From NCBI RefSeq assembly GCF_014297365.1, contig NZ_JACOQD010000001.1, positions 496,001 through 560,000 of the forward strand: 64,000 bases of DNA, given 5' to 3'. The DNA comes from Winogradskyella echinorum (GTDB lineage: Bacteria > Bacteroidota > Bacteroidia > Flavobacteriales > Flavobacteriaceae). The notes beneath the pieces are model-generated. The model saw only the letters and a list, made by a program, of their open reading frames with translations, searched no databases and was not told the origin of the DNA. Positions 34,935 through 44,021 of the stretch are shown piece after piece; positions within the stretch are counted from its first letter, which is position 1, and each line of letters opens with the position of its first letter. The translations under genes and the position numbers were made by a program.

Positions 34935-36524
34935 TTAATCTATTCCATGCATTTTACGTTTTAACATTGGATTTAATAAGAACATTATTACAGCAGCAGC
35001 AATAGGTATAATAGTAAATATTAAAAAGAATGTAGTTAAACCATGCTCTTCCATTATAGGATCCATGTAACTACCAGTAAAACCACCTAATAGGTTGGCA
35101 AAGAAATTTGCAGTAAACCAAATACCAAACATCATACTTACTAATTTAACAGGTGCTAACTTACTTACATAAGATAATCCTACTGGTGACACACATAATT
35201 CCCCCATAGTATGAAGAAAATAAGCTACCACTAAATACATTAAACTCACTGAAGCTGTTTTTGCACCATCTGGAATGCCTGCAGAACCATAAGCCAATGC
35301 TGCGAATCCTAAACCAACTAGTAATAATCCTATAGCAAATTTAATTGGACCAGAAGGGTTGAATTTACTTTCCCATACTTTAGAAAATAATGGAGCAAAC
35401 AAAATAATAAATAACGAGTTTAACACAGAAAACCAAGAGGCTGGCACTTCAGTTGTATCTGCTTGAAATTCTCTATTTAACATCCAAATTACAATACCCC
35501 AAATAATCACAAAACTTGCAGCTAATAATATATTGGCTAATGCATATTTTTTAAATGTTTGTTTAAATAACATAGCTAACACCCATGTAATAACTATCAT
35601 AGGGACTACGGTTATAATTGTATTAACAATTTTAAAAGTTGTAGCAGCACTACCTTCAAGGGCTCTATCAGTGTAATCAGCTGCAAAAATGGTCATAGAA
35701 CCACCTGCTTGTTCAAAAGCCCACCAAAAGAAAATTACGAACAATGAAAATATACCAATAACAAATAGTCGATCTTTTACTACCTTAGAATTCTCAGCTT
35801 CTTCAATAACATCCTCAACATTATCTTCTATTTTTTCTATACTATCTTCAATTACATCATCAAAATCTTCAGTTTGCTTAGGTGACAAACCTATTTTACC
35901 AAATATACTTTGAGTGAAATAAAATTGTAACATCCCTAAAAACATAAAAATACCAGCAAGTCCAAAACCATAATGCCATCCTACTTTTTCACCTACATAA
36001 CCACATAAAAGAATTCCTAAAAATGCACCAGCATTAATACCCATATAAAATATGGTATAACCAGCATCTTTCTCTTTTCCCTGAGATTTATATAATTGAC
36101 CAACCATTGAAGAAATGTTTGGCTTAAAAAAACCATTACCGATAATTAATAATGTTAAACCAGCATAAAAGAATATTGATGTCATTCCTTCTAGAGCCAT
36201 TGCCGCATGTCCTAAAGTCATTATGAAAGCCCCAAGAACGACAGCTCTTCGATAGCCCATAAATTTATCCGCAATAAATCCTCCGATAATTGGTGTTATA
36301 TAAACTAAACCTGTGTACCATCCATAAAGAACTAATGCATCTGCTCTTGTCCATTCCCATCCTCCATCTAGAACTGTCGATACTAAAAACAGAACAAGTA
36401 ATGCGCGCATTCCATAATAAGAAAAACGTTCCCACATTTCAGTAAAGAATAGAACAAACAGACCTGCTGGATGTCCTAAAACGGTTTTTTGGTTCTCAGC
36501 TGAACCGCCAAATTTAAATTCCAT
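34935..36524 (-). CDS. POT-family proton-coupled di/tripeptide transporter
   Basis: 529 residues with about 14 membrane helices. Family motifs: FFTEMWERFSYYGMRALLVLFL (ExxERFxYY) in helix 1, GGFIADKFMGYRRAVVLGA between helices 2 and 3, and FYMGINAGAFLG in helix 5. An acidic stretch of about 45 residues after helix 6 is the cytoplasmic loop. It imports di- and tripeptides with protons. It lies 21 bp after the dipeptidyl peptidase IV gene, so the pair can release dipeptides outside and take them up. Confidence 0.94.
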   Translation of the reverse strand: MEFKFGGSAENQKTVLGHPAGLFVLFFTEMWERFSYYGMRALLVLFLVSTVLDGGWEWTRADALVLYGWYTGLVYITPIIGGFIADKFMGYRRAVVLGAFIMTLGHAAMALEGMTSIFFYAGLTLLIIGNGFFKPNISSMVGQLYKSQGKEKDAGYTIFYMGINAGAFLGILLCGYVGEKVGWHYGFGLAGIFMFLGMLQFYFTQSIFGKIGLSPKQTEDFDDVIEDSIEKIEDNVEDVIEEAENSKVVKDRLFVIGIFSLFVIFFWWAFEQAGGSMTIFAADYTDRALEGSAATTFKIVNTIITVVPMIVITWVLAMLFKQTFKKYALANILLAASFVIIWGIVIWMLNREFQADTTEVPASWFSVLNSLFIILFAPLFSKVWESKFNPSGPIKFAIGLLLVGLGFAALAYGSAGIPDGAKTASVSLMYLVVAYFLHTMGELCVSPVGLSYVSKLAPVKLVSMMFGIWFTANFFANLLGGFTGSYMDPIMEEHGLTTFFLIFTIIPIAAAVIMFLLNPMLKRKMHGID

Positions 36525-36545
36525 ATATATAATTATTTAGTTAGT

Positions 36546-38777
36546 TTAACCTTTAATTTTAGATGAAACCTCTTCCTTTTTATCATTTTTCTCTAGCTTA
36601 TCACCTAAAGTTTTATTGATAAAATTGGTCATCTTTTTGTATAAATGCAAGCGTGTGTTTCCACCATAAATACCATGATTTTTATCTGGATAGATCATCC
36701 ATTCAAACTGTTTATCTGTTTGAATCAATGCCTCTACCATACGCATGGTATTTTGTAAATGCACATTATCATCACCTGAACCATGAATTAGCAAGAAATC
36801 ACCTTTAAGTTTATCTACATGATTTATTGGTGAGTTTTCATCATAACCACTTGGGTTTTCTTGTGGAGTCGTCATATAGCGCTCAGTGTAAATAGTATCG
36901 TAGAATCTCCAGCTTGTAACGGGCGCTACAGCAATTGCCATTTTAAAGACATCATTTCCCTTAAACAAGGCATTACTACTCATAAAACCTCCGTAACTCC
37001 ATCCCCAAATTCCCATTCTGGTTTCATCTATATAAGGTAAAGCTCCTAATTTCTTCGCTGCTGCAATTTGATCTTCAACTTCGTATTTACCTAATTCGTT
37101 TTGCGTTACTTTTTTAAAGTCTGCCCCTTTAAACCCAGTTCCTCTGCCATCTACACAAGCTACAATATAGCCTTGCTGTGCTAGCATTTGGTACCAGTAA
37201 TCATTTGCACTATTCCAACGATTAGCAACTTGCTGAGAACCTGGCCCAGAATATTGATACATAAATAAAGGATATTCTTTATTCTCATCAAAATCCGCAG
37301 GTTTAATCATCCACATATTTAGTTCATTACCATTAACATTTATAGTGCTAAACTCTTTCTTGGAGGTTACATAATCAGCAACTTTTTTTGATAATCTATC
37401 GTTATCTTTTATGCTTTTTACAACGTTACCAGACTTAGAACTATTTAAGGTATATTCTGGCGGAGATGTAGCACTAGAATGTGTATTAATAAAATAGGTG
37501 AAGTCTGCACTAAATGATGCGCTATTAGTACCATCCGTTTTAGTTAAGCGCTTTTTGTTTTTACCATTCAACTTAATGGAATAAACATCTCTATTTATAG
37601 AACCATTTTCTACCGACTGGTAATAAATAGTTTTTTCTTTTTCATTAAAACCATAATAATTAGTCACCTCCCAATCACCTTTAGTTATTTGATTTATTAG
37701 TTTTCCATTGTTATCATAGTGATAAATATGGTTGTAGCCATCCTTTTCACTCGTCCAAATAAAACTATTATCCTTTAAAAAAGTTAGGTTAAATGTTACA
37801 TCTACGTAGGCTTTATCTTTTTCGGCTAAAACCAAATCAGATGTCATGTCTTTAGTGTTAATCATCCAAAGGTCTAATTCATTTTGATGACGATTCATAT
37901 ACTGTGCACTTAAGACATTGGCATCTTTAGTCCATTTTATTCTAGGTATGTAGAAATCGTTATATGCCTTATCAACTTTTAGTATTTTGGTTTTATTAGC
38001 ATTTAAATCATATAAGTGCAGAGATACTTTTGAATTCGCTTCTCCTGCTTTTGGATATTTAAACACTTGTTGAGTTTGATATAAATCTGAACCAAAAACA
38101 TCCATAGAAAACTCAGGAACTTCTGACTCATCAAAACGAATAAAAGCAATTTTATTGCTATCTGCATTCCAATCGAAAGCTCTTACAAAACTAAATTCCT
38201 CCTCATAAACCCAATCCGTGATACCATTAATAATTTTATTCTTTTCACCATCATTGGTAATTTGCTCAACATTACCAGAACTTAGGTCTTTAACATATAG
38301 ATTATTTTGATAACCGTAAGCTACTTTAGTTGCATCTGGTGATAAAGTTGGTTCTTGCACCAAGTCATCAGAAACCTTTGTCACTTTTTTTAAAGCGATA
38401 TCATAAACATAATATTCACCTAAAGTAGAACGTCTAAAAACTGGTTTAGAATTGGTAGTTAAAATTATTTTAGACTCATCTTCACTAAAACTATAATCAA
38501 AAAAACCTTGAATTTCTGCTATATCTGCAGAAGACACCAAGGTTTTTACTTTTTCTAAGGTTTTATAATCGTAAATATCGATAGTAGAAGTTCTACTTTG
38601 CCTATCAAAATTTAGAACTGAGTACTGCTTTCCATTTTTCATAGAATGTAGGGCTTGCATCCCTTCAGTTCTAAATGATCCACTCCATATATCTTGAAGC
38701 GTAATTTGTTTGTCTTGACAATAAACTAATGTAGTTGTTAAAAAGCCAATAATGGCAATGAAGTGTCTCAATTTCAT
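36546..38777 (-). CDS. Dipeptidyl peptidase IV (S9B prolyl oligopeptidase family)
   Basis: 743 residues with a signal peptide ending about YC-Q. The N-terminal beta-propeller (about 30-480) includes GITDWVYEEEFSF, the Glu pair that binds the substrate N-terminus in DPP-IV. The alpha/beta-hydrolase domain has nucleophile S594 in GWSYGGF, Asp in HGSGDDNVH and His in DKNHGIYGG. It removes X-Pro or X-Ala dipeptides from peptides in the periplasm. It is first in an operon with the POT transporter. Confidence 0.94.
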   Translation of the reverse strand: MKLRHFIAIIGFLTTTLVYCQDKQITLQDIWSGSFRTEGMQALHSMKNGKQYSVLNFDRQSRTSTIDIYDYKTLEKVKTLVSSADIAEIQGFFDYSFSEDESKIILTTNSKPVFRRSTLGEYYVYDIALKKVTKVSDDLVQEPTLSPDATKVAYGYQNNLYVKDLSSGNVEQITNDGEKNKIINGITDWVYEEEFSFVRAFDWNADSNKIAFIRFDESEVPEFSMDVFGSDLYQTQQVFKYPKAGEANSKVSLHLYDLNANKTKILKVDKAYNDFYIPRIKWTKDANVLSAQYMNRHQNELDLWMINTKDMTSDLVLAEKDKAYVDVTFNLTFLKDNSFIWTSEKDGYNHIYHYDNNGKLINQITKGDWEVTNYYGFNEKEKTIYYQSVENGSINRDVYSIKLNGKNKKRLTKTDGTNSASFSADFTYFINTHSSATSPPEYTLNSSKSGNVVKSIKDNDRLSKKVADYVTSKKEFSTINVNGNELNMWMIKPADFDENKEYPLFMYQYSGPGSQQVANRWNSANDYWYQMLAQQGYIVACVDGRGTGFKGADFKKVTQNELGKYEVEDQIAAAKKLGALPYIDETRMGIWGWSYGGFMSSNALFKGNDVFKMAIAVAPVTSWRFYDTIYTERYMTTPQENPSGYDENSPINHVDKLKGDFLLIHGSGDDNVHLQNTMRMVEALIQTDKQFEWMIYPDKNHGIYGGNTRLHLYKKMTNFINKTLGDKLEKNDKKEEVSSKIKG

Positions 38778-38991
38778 ACGTTTCTTGTTGTTATTTTAAT
38801 TCATGGTTATATAGAACGTTCTCATTAGCAATATTTAACGCATTAATGCTAAAATCTATGAATGTTTTATATATCTCATTTTTCAATATAGCAATGCCAA
38901 GTTTACTAAAAATAATGCAAAAAACAGATATTATTAACAGTAAATCCGCAATTATTAGTTGTTATGCCACACTTTTTATGCCAATCCTAAG

Positions 38992-38999
38992 TATCTTTG
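38992..38999 (+). promoter_or_regulatory. -7 box of the HMG-CoA reductase transcript
   Basis: TATCTTTG fits TAnnTTTG exactly. The -33 position is only T-rich. The box overlaps an upstream ATG (38997), so translation must start later, at 39021, 21 bp after the box. Confidence 0.6.
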
Positions 39000-39020
39000 T
39001 GTTTTAAAACTAAAAATAAT

Positions 39021-40322
39021 ATGCCAAACGCTATTTCTGGCTTTTCTAAGCTTAGTAAATCTGAAAAGATTGAATGGTTATTAGATTCATATTTCACCAA
39101 TAAAGAAGCCGCAAGAATGCTGGTTAAACAATATTGGAATTCTAACGAACAACTTCAGAAATTACATGACGAGTTTATAGAAAATACGATTACTAATTAC
39201 TACTTACCACTTGGTGTTGCTCCAAATTTTAAAATCAACGATAGGTTATACACAATACCAATGGCCATAGAAGAAAGCTCTGTGGTAGCGGCTGCTAGTA
39301 AAGCAGCAAAGTTTTGGCTAAATAGAGGTGGTTTTAAGGCAGAAGTAATTTCAACCACTAAAATTGGGCAAGTTCACTTTATATACAAAGGTGATTTTAA
39401 CCAACTAAAGACTTTTTTCGAAAACGTAAAGTTCAAACTAATTTCTGATACTGCTGATATTACCAAGAATATGGAACGTCGTGGTGGTGGTATTGTAGAT
39501 ATAGAATTAAAAAATAAGTCTGACGATTTAGATAATTATTACCAACTACATGCAACTTTTGAAACTTTGGATGCTATGGGTGCGAATTTTATTAATTCGT
39601 GTTTAGAGCAATTTGCAACCACATTTAAGTCGGAAGCTGAGAAAAATTTAGAAGGTGATTTAAGCATAGTTATGAGTATACTATCTAACTATGTCCCTAA
39701 TTGTTTAGTTAAAGCGGAAGTGTCTTGTAAAATAGAAGATTTAAAAAGTAAAGACATTTCTAAGCCTGAAGTATTTGCAAAAAAATTTAAGCAAGCTGTT
39801 AATATAGCAGAAGTAGAACCATATAGAGCTGTAACCCATAATAAAGGGATAATGAATGGTATTGACGCTGTTGTTTTAGCAACTGGAAATGATTTTAGAG
39901 CAGTAGAAGCCGGAGTACATGCTTATGCAGCAAGAAATGGCAAATATTCAAGCTTAACACATTGTTCTATTGATAATGATACTTTTAGATTTTGGATTGA
40001 AATTCCGTTAGCTTTGGGTACGGTTGGAGGTTTAACGAGCCTACATCCATTGGTGAAATTTTCGTTAGAATTGCTCGAAAAACCTGCAGCAAAAGATTTA
40101 ATGCAGATTGTTGCTGTTGCAGGACTCGCTCAGAATTTCGCTGCTTTAAAATCCTTAACTACAACAGGAATACAAGAAGGGCATATGAAAATGCACTTAA
40201 TGAATATTTTAAATCAATTTGAAGCCACTACAAAAGAGAAAACTCAAATTGTAGAACATTTTAAAACCAATATAGTGACGCATAGTGCAGTTGTTGAAGC
40301 TATAGAAAATTTAAGAAAATAA
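39021..40322 (+). CDS. HMG-CoA reductase (class II-like)
   Basis: 433 residues from MPNAISGFSKLS. ENTITNYYLPLGVAPNF and IPMAIEESSVVAAASKAAKFW match the ENVIG/substrate region, DAMGANFINSC the HMG-CoA-binding site, and LGTVGGLTSLHPLVK the nucleotide-binding GTVGG region. There is no membrane anchor, as in class II bacterial enzymes. It makes mevalonate from HMG-CoA. Together with the GHMP kinase downstream it shows that this organism uses the mevalonate route to isoprenoids. The kinase gene is separated from it by the GIY-YIG insertion. Confidence 0.93.
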   Translation: MPNAISGFSKLSKSEKIEWLLDSYFTNKEAARMLVKQYWNSNEQLQKLHDEFIENTITNYYLPLGVAPNFKINDRLYTIPMAIEESSVVAAASKAAKFWLNRGGFKAEVISTTKIGQVHFIYKGDFNQLKTFFENVKFKLISDTADITKNMERRGGGIVDIELKNKSDDLDNYYQLHATFETLDAMGANFINSCLEQFATTFKSEAEKNLEGDLSIVMSILSNYVPNCLVKAEVSCKIEDLKSKDISKPEVFAKKFKQAVNIAEVEPYRAVTHNKGIMNGIDAVVLATGNDFRAVEAGVHAYAARNGKYSSLTHCSIDNDTFRFWIEIPLALGTVGGLTSLHPLVKFSLELLEKPAAKDLMQIVAVAGLAQNFAALKSLTTTGIQEGHMKMHLMNILNQFEATTKEKTQIVEHFKTNIVTHSAVVEAIENLRK

Positions 40323-40335
40323 GTGACAATACTCT

Positions 40336-40361
40336 GGTGGCTGAGCGTAGTCGAAGTCACG
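40336..40361 (-). repeat. Left inverted-repeat copy flanking the GIY-YIG gene
   Basis: GGTGGCTGAGCGTAGTCGA at 40336-40354 is the exact reverse complement of 40678-40696. With the following AGTCAC it also forms its own imperfect hairpin (GTGGCT ... AGTCAC). It lies in the gap between the reductase and nuclease genes. Confidence 0.85.
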
Positions 40362-40372
40362 TTAAAACATAG

Positions 40373-40741
40373 ATGCCAAAAGGATACGTTTACATACTAG
40401 AATGTTCAGATGGATCGTACTATACAGGAAGTACTATAGATATAGATTTGCGTATAGAACAACATAATAACGGACAAGGTGCAAATCACACAAAAAAGCG
40501 TTTGCCTGTTCAACTCATTTATCTTGAAGAATTTCAAAGAATTGATGACGCATTTTATAGAGAGAAACAAATTCAAGGTTGGAGTAGAAAAAAGAAAGAA
40601 GCGCTTATTGAGAATAAATTTGAAGAATTAAATAAACTATCGGAATGTAAAAATGATAGTCATTACAAAATGTGGCTTCGACTACGCTCAGCCACCGAAA
40701 ATCGACTAAGTTCAGCCACCAAAGACAATTCAATAAAATGA
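40373..40741 (+). CDS. GIY-YIG endonuclease-family protein
   Basis: 122 residues. The single domain (about 4-80) has VYI (6-8) and YTG (17-19) in place of GIY and YIG, then R27, H31 and a conserved Glu in FYREKQIQGW, so the catalytic set looks intact. Stand-alone proteins of this UvrC/SLX1-like branch are common in flavobacteria and their role is unknown. From about residue 100 the C-terminus (WLRLRSATENRLSSATK) is encoded by repeat DNA shared with the left flank. It overlaps the kinase gene by 4 bp (ATGA). Confidence 0.88.
   Translation: MPKGYVYILECSDGSYYTGSTIDIDLRIEQHNNGQGANHTKKRLPVQLIYLEEFQRIDDAFYREKQIQGWSRKKKEALIENKFEELNKLSECKNDSHYKMWLRLRSATENRLSSATKDNSIK
40672..40720 (+). repeat. Right repeat copies, overlapping the 3' end of the GIY-YIG gene
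   Basis: TCGACTACGCTCAGCCACC (40678-40696) is the exact inverted partner of the left copy. A second direct copy with two mismatches, TCGACTAAGTTCAGCCACC, lies at 40702-40720. GTGGCT (40672-40677) and AGCCAC give the first copy its own hairpin. Confidence 0.85.
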
Positions 40742-41670
40742 CAATCAGTTCAAAGAAATTAAGAAGCAACGGCAAATTACTACTTACTGGAGAATATGTT
40801 GTATTAGATGGCGCAAAAGCACTTGCCATACCAACTAAATATGGTCAGAGCTTAAAGGTTGAAACCAATGACTTAAACACTATAGTTTGGAAAAGTTTTA
40901 ATGAATTAGGTGAGATTTGGTTTGAGGATGTATTCTTAATTAAAAAGGCTTCTAACCGACTAAGTTTAAAAGCTAAAAACTATACCGAAATTTCTAAAAG
41001 ACTTATTCAAATTTTAAAAGCAACTTATAACTTAAATCCTGAGTTTTTAAATTCTAACCAAGGTTATAATATTACAACACATCAAGATTTTAATAGACTT
41101 TGGGGATTAGGCACCTCATCAACGCTTGTTAATAATATTGCAAATTGGGCAAATGTTGACGCCTACAAACTTTTAGAAAAAACATTTAAAGGTAGTGGAT
41201 ACGATATTGCTTGTGCTCAAAATAATACACCGATAACCTATCTATTAAGATATAGCCAGAAACCGTTAGTTGAAGCAGTTAGCTTCAGTCCTGCTTTTAA
41301 GGCACAACTCTACTTTGTTTATCTTAACCAAAAACAAAATAGTAGAGATGGAATAGCTGCATATAAAAAAAATGCTAAAGTTGATACTGAAGTAATAAAT
41401 AAGATAAATACTATTACTAATGCAATTATTTCTTGTGAATCACTTTCAGAATTTGAAGCACTTATCGAAACCCACGAGGAAATAATTTCTAATCTCATTA
41501 AACAAAAGACCATAAAATCTCGACTTTTTAAAGACTTTAATGGCAGTATAAAAAGTTTAGGTGCTTGGGGAGGTGACTTTGTTTTGGTGACTTCTAAGAC
41601 TAATCCTACAGACTACTTTAATGATAAAGGATTTGATACTGTGATTCCTTACACTGAAATGGTACTTTGA
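40738..41670 (+). CDS. GHMP kinase, GYDIA family (mevalonate pathway)
   Basis: 310 residues from MTISSKKLRSNGKLLLTGEY. N-terminal GEYVVLDGAKALAIPT, the ATP loop GLGTSSTLVNNIA, the family name motif GSGYDIACAQ and the C-terminal GAWGGDFVLV are visible. GHMP kinases phosphorylate small metabolites. The pairing with HMG-CoA reductase indicates mevalonate or phosphomevalonate as substrate, but which one cannot be read from sequence. A longer frame from a GTG at 40672 lies in repeat DNA and is rejected as the start. Confidence 0.9.
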   Translation: MTISSKKLRSNGKLLLTGEYVVLDGAKALAIPTKYGQSLKVETNDLNTIVWKSFNELGEIWFEDVFLIKKASNRLSLKAKNYTEISKRLIQILKATYNLNPEFLNSNQGYNITTHQDFNRLWGLGTSSTLVNNIANWANVDAYKLLEKTFKGSGYDIACAQNNTPITYLLRYSQKPLVEAVSFSPAFKAQLYFVYLNQKQNSRDGIAAYKKNAKVDTEVINKINTITNAIISCESLSEFEALIETHEEIISNLIKQKTIKSRLFKDFNGSIKSLGAWGGDFVLVTSKTNPTDYFNDKGFDTVIPYTEMVL

Positions 41671-41716
41671 TTAAACTCTTAAATGCTGAAACAAGTACAG
41701 CATGCATAAAAATAAA

Positions 41717-41745
41717 AATGGCTTCACATTTCTGTAAAGCCATTT
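41717..41745. terminator. Bidirectional terminator between the GHMP kinase and ppiD
   Basis: AAATGGCTT and AAGCCATTT form a 9-bp perfect stem around an 11-nt loop between two convergent genes, with A-runs and T-runs outside. Confidence 0.8.
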
Positions 41746-41770
41746 CTTTTTATTCTTTATTTAAAGCTAA

Positions 41771-43918
41771 TTAGTAAACTGTTTTAGCTCTATTATCTTC
41801 TATATCAGCGGCTTTTTCTAAAGCTTGGTATACTTTACCTTGTACTATATTTTTACGCTGAGAATTTAATCTATTGATAATCGCTGCATAGTTATCTAGC
41901 TTTGTAGCCTCATTTACTTTAGTCACTTCAATTACATACACACCTTTTTCACCATCAATTGGCTTTGAGGTTGCTCCTTGTGCAAGACCAAATGCAGCAC
42001 CAACAACCTTAGGCTCTACACCTGCTCCAGAAAGCGTTGTATTTTTTATAGTAAGTGCAGCTGCCGTTCTTGGACTCTGTCCATTATTTTTGGCAATATC
42101 ATCGACTGTAGTTGCTGTAATTTTTGATCTAATCATTTCAGCTTTTTTCTCCTTTCTTATTTCCGGTATTGCAGTAATTGATGCGTTTTCAACACTCATT
42201 AGACCTTCTGGTCTTTTCTCTACAAGCTTAGCAACAATAAATCCAAAACCAGAAATTGAGAAGTTTTTGTATTCTCCAGTGTCTGTATCTTCATCAAATG
42301 CCCAACGTACTACCTCTCTCTGGCTTCCCAGACCAGGAATGTTTTCATCTAATTCTTTAAAGGTAATCGGCTTTACAGTTAACTCACGCTCAGCAGCTAA
42401 AGCATTAAAATCTCCTTCTTTTATAGCGATCTCAAACTTAGACATTTTATTAAAAACTTCATTAAGCGTTTCTTCAGAAGGTTCAATTTTATCTGCCAAT
42501 GTTGCTACTTTAATAGCTTTGTTAAAACTCTTTTGCTCTAATATTTCAATTATATGAAAACCAAAAGATGTTCCTACAACATCTATATCTCCTGTTTTAT
42601 TATCAAAAGAATAGGCTTTAAATTCTGGAGCCATACCTGCATTGTATGCAAATTCTAATTCACCATCGTTTTCATTACTTACTTTATCCGAAGATAATTC
42701 AAGTAAATCCATAAACTTAGTACCACTCTTTATTTTAGCTAAAATGCTATCGGCCATTTTCTTTGCTTCATCAACAGTCCTTGTAACATCTGGACCTGCA
42801 TTAGAGGCACCAGCAAAAGGCACTAAAATATGACGCACATTTACCGTATCTGGTAATTGCTTTATCGCAATTACTTTAGATAATTTAAAATATTCACCAT
42901 CTTTATATGGACCAAAATAATCGTTAACATTTAGATTCATCAATGTATCTTTAGCAACAGCAGGTAATTGAGCTGCTCTTAAAAACGAATCATTATAATT
43001 AATGTCTGAATTTATATTGATGAAATCTTCGATGTTAGTTGTAGAATCGAAACCTAAAATTGTGTCAGTACTCTTACTACTTTCATTCCACTCAGCTCTA
43101 TTATTCTTTAAAGCTAATAAACCAGCTTTAATCTTATCCTCGTCTGCTTTAGAAGCTTCTTCTTTAAACTCTACATAAACAATTTCTCTAGTTTCATCTA
43201 CCTTAAACTTTTCCTCATTCTTCTTCATGTAAGAACTAATGTCGCTTTTAGAAACTTGCACTAAGCTATCTGCTATACTTGTGTATGGCACTTGCACATA
43301 ACGAATATCTACCGTTTTAGCATCACCAAAATATTCATCTTCAGCTTCAGATATTGTAGCACTCACACCAGCTTTAATCATATTGTAATATGTTTGCTGA
43401 ATTGCATTTGCAGCAATAGTCTGCTCATTGTTTGTCCAACTATCATAATTCACTACAAAGTTTCCAAGTGGTGCAGTTTCACCATTTAAATCTTTTAAGT
43501 TTGCTATAAATGCATTTAATCGATTCACGTCAAAATTACCATTTGCATCCTGAAATTCCGGATATGATGAAAAACTAGTTTTTAATAAATCTCGCATTTC
43601 ATCTTTTTCAACAGATAAGCCTAATGCTTCAAACTCAGACTCTAAAATAATCTTACGAAGTTCTTGATTATAGACTACATTCATTGCTTGCGTAGACGTT
43701 TGTCTTCCGCCAGCTCTGTCTTGATAGTTTTTTACTTTTTGTTGAAAATCTAAACGGTTAATATCTTTTCCGTTAATGGTTGCAACAACATCTTGAGATT
43801 CTCCAGAAAATGCTGTAGAATTTTTGAATAAATCCCCAATTACGAATGAAAATAACGCTAATGCTATTACTAATATTAGTATCAGTGAACGTTGTCTAAT
43901 TTTATTTAAAACTGCCAT
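41771..43918 (-). CDS. ppiD: Membrane-anchored peptidyl-prolyl isomerase/chaperone PpiD
   Basis: 715 residues from MAVLNKIRQRSLILILVIALALFSFVIG-like N-terminus: a short cytoplasmic end and one membrane helix. The SurA-type N-terminal chaperone domain follows (INGKDINRLDFQQKVKNYQDRAG), then a parvulin domain (VNVRHILVPFAGASNAG ... FGFHIIEI). A second divergent parvulin-like region follows at about 500-640. It helps fold outer-membrane and periplasmic proteins. The frame runs open to 43978, but the start at 43918 directly precedes the anchor and is preferred. Confidence 0.9.
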   Translation of the reverse strand: MAVLNKIRQRSLILILVIALALFSFVIGDLFKNSTAFSGESQDVVATINGKDINRLDFQQKVKNYQDRAGGRQTSTQAMNVVYNQELRKIILESEFEALGLSVEKDEMRDLLKTSFSSYPEFQDANGNFDVNRLNAFIANLKDLNGETAPLGNFVVNYDSWTNNEQTIAANAIQQTYYNMIKAGVSATISEAEDEYFGDAKTVDIRYVQVPYTSIADSLVQVSKSDISSYMKKNEEKFKVDETREIVYVEFKEEASKADEDKIKAGLLALKNNRAEWNESSKSTDTILGFDSTTNIEDFININSDINYNDSFLRAAQLPAVAKDTLMNLNVNDYFGPYKDGEYFKLSKVIAIKQLPDTVNVRHILVPFAGASNAGPDVTRTVDEAKKMADSILAKIKSGTKFMDLLELSSDKVSNENDGELEFAYNAGMAPEFKAYSFDNKTGDIDVVGTSFGFHIIEILEQKSFNKAIKVATLADKIEPSEETLNEVFNKMSKFEIAIKEGDFNALAAERELTVKPITFKELDENIPGLGSQREVVRWAFDEDTDTGEYKNFSISGFGFIVAKLVEKRPEGLMSVENASITAIPEIRKEKKAEMIRSKITATTVDDIAKNNGQSPRTAAALTIKNTTLSGAGVEPKVVGAAFGLAQGATSKPIDGEKGVYVIEVTKVNEATKLDNYAAIINRLNSQRKNIVQGKVYQALEKAADIEDNRAKTVY

Positions 43919-44021
43919 AGTCCTTTTTGTATGTGTATTTGGTATAAATAAGTCTGCGAAAATAGTACTTTCTAGCAAATTAAAAAAGGAGAAGCTTAGT
44001 TTTTATAAGCGTTTAACTCAA

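Noticed and set aside
38997-39020. Upstream ATG of the HMG-CoA reductase frame
   Set aside because: It overlaps the TATCTTTG -7 box, so it would lie upstream of the transcript start. MPNAISGFSK at 39021 is the better start.
40336-40720. CRISPR-like repeat set around the nuclease
   Set aside because: Only three copies exist, one inverted, with unequal spacing and coding sequence between. There is no array or cas gene.
40672-40737. GTG start extending the GHMP kinase by 22 residues
   Set aside because: The extra codons are the repeat DNA overlapping the nuclease gene. The ATG at 40738 overlaps the nuclease stop (ATGA) in the usual way.
43919-43978. Longer PpiD frame from 43978
   Set aside because: It would place 20 non-hydrophobic residues before the membrane anchor. 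MAVLNKIRQRS directly before the helix is the normal form.
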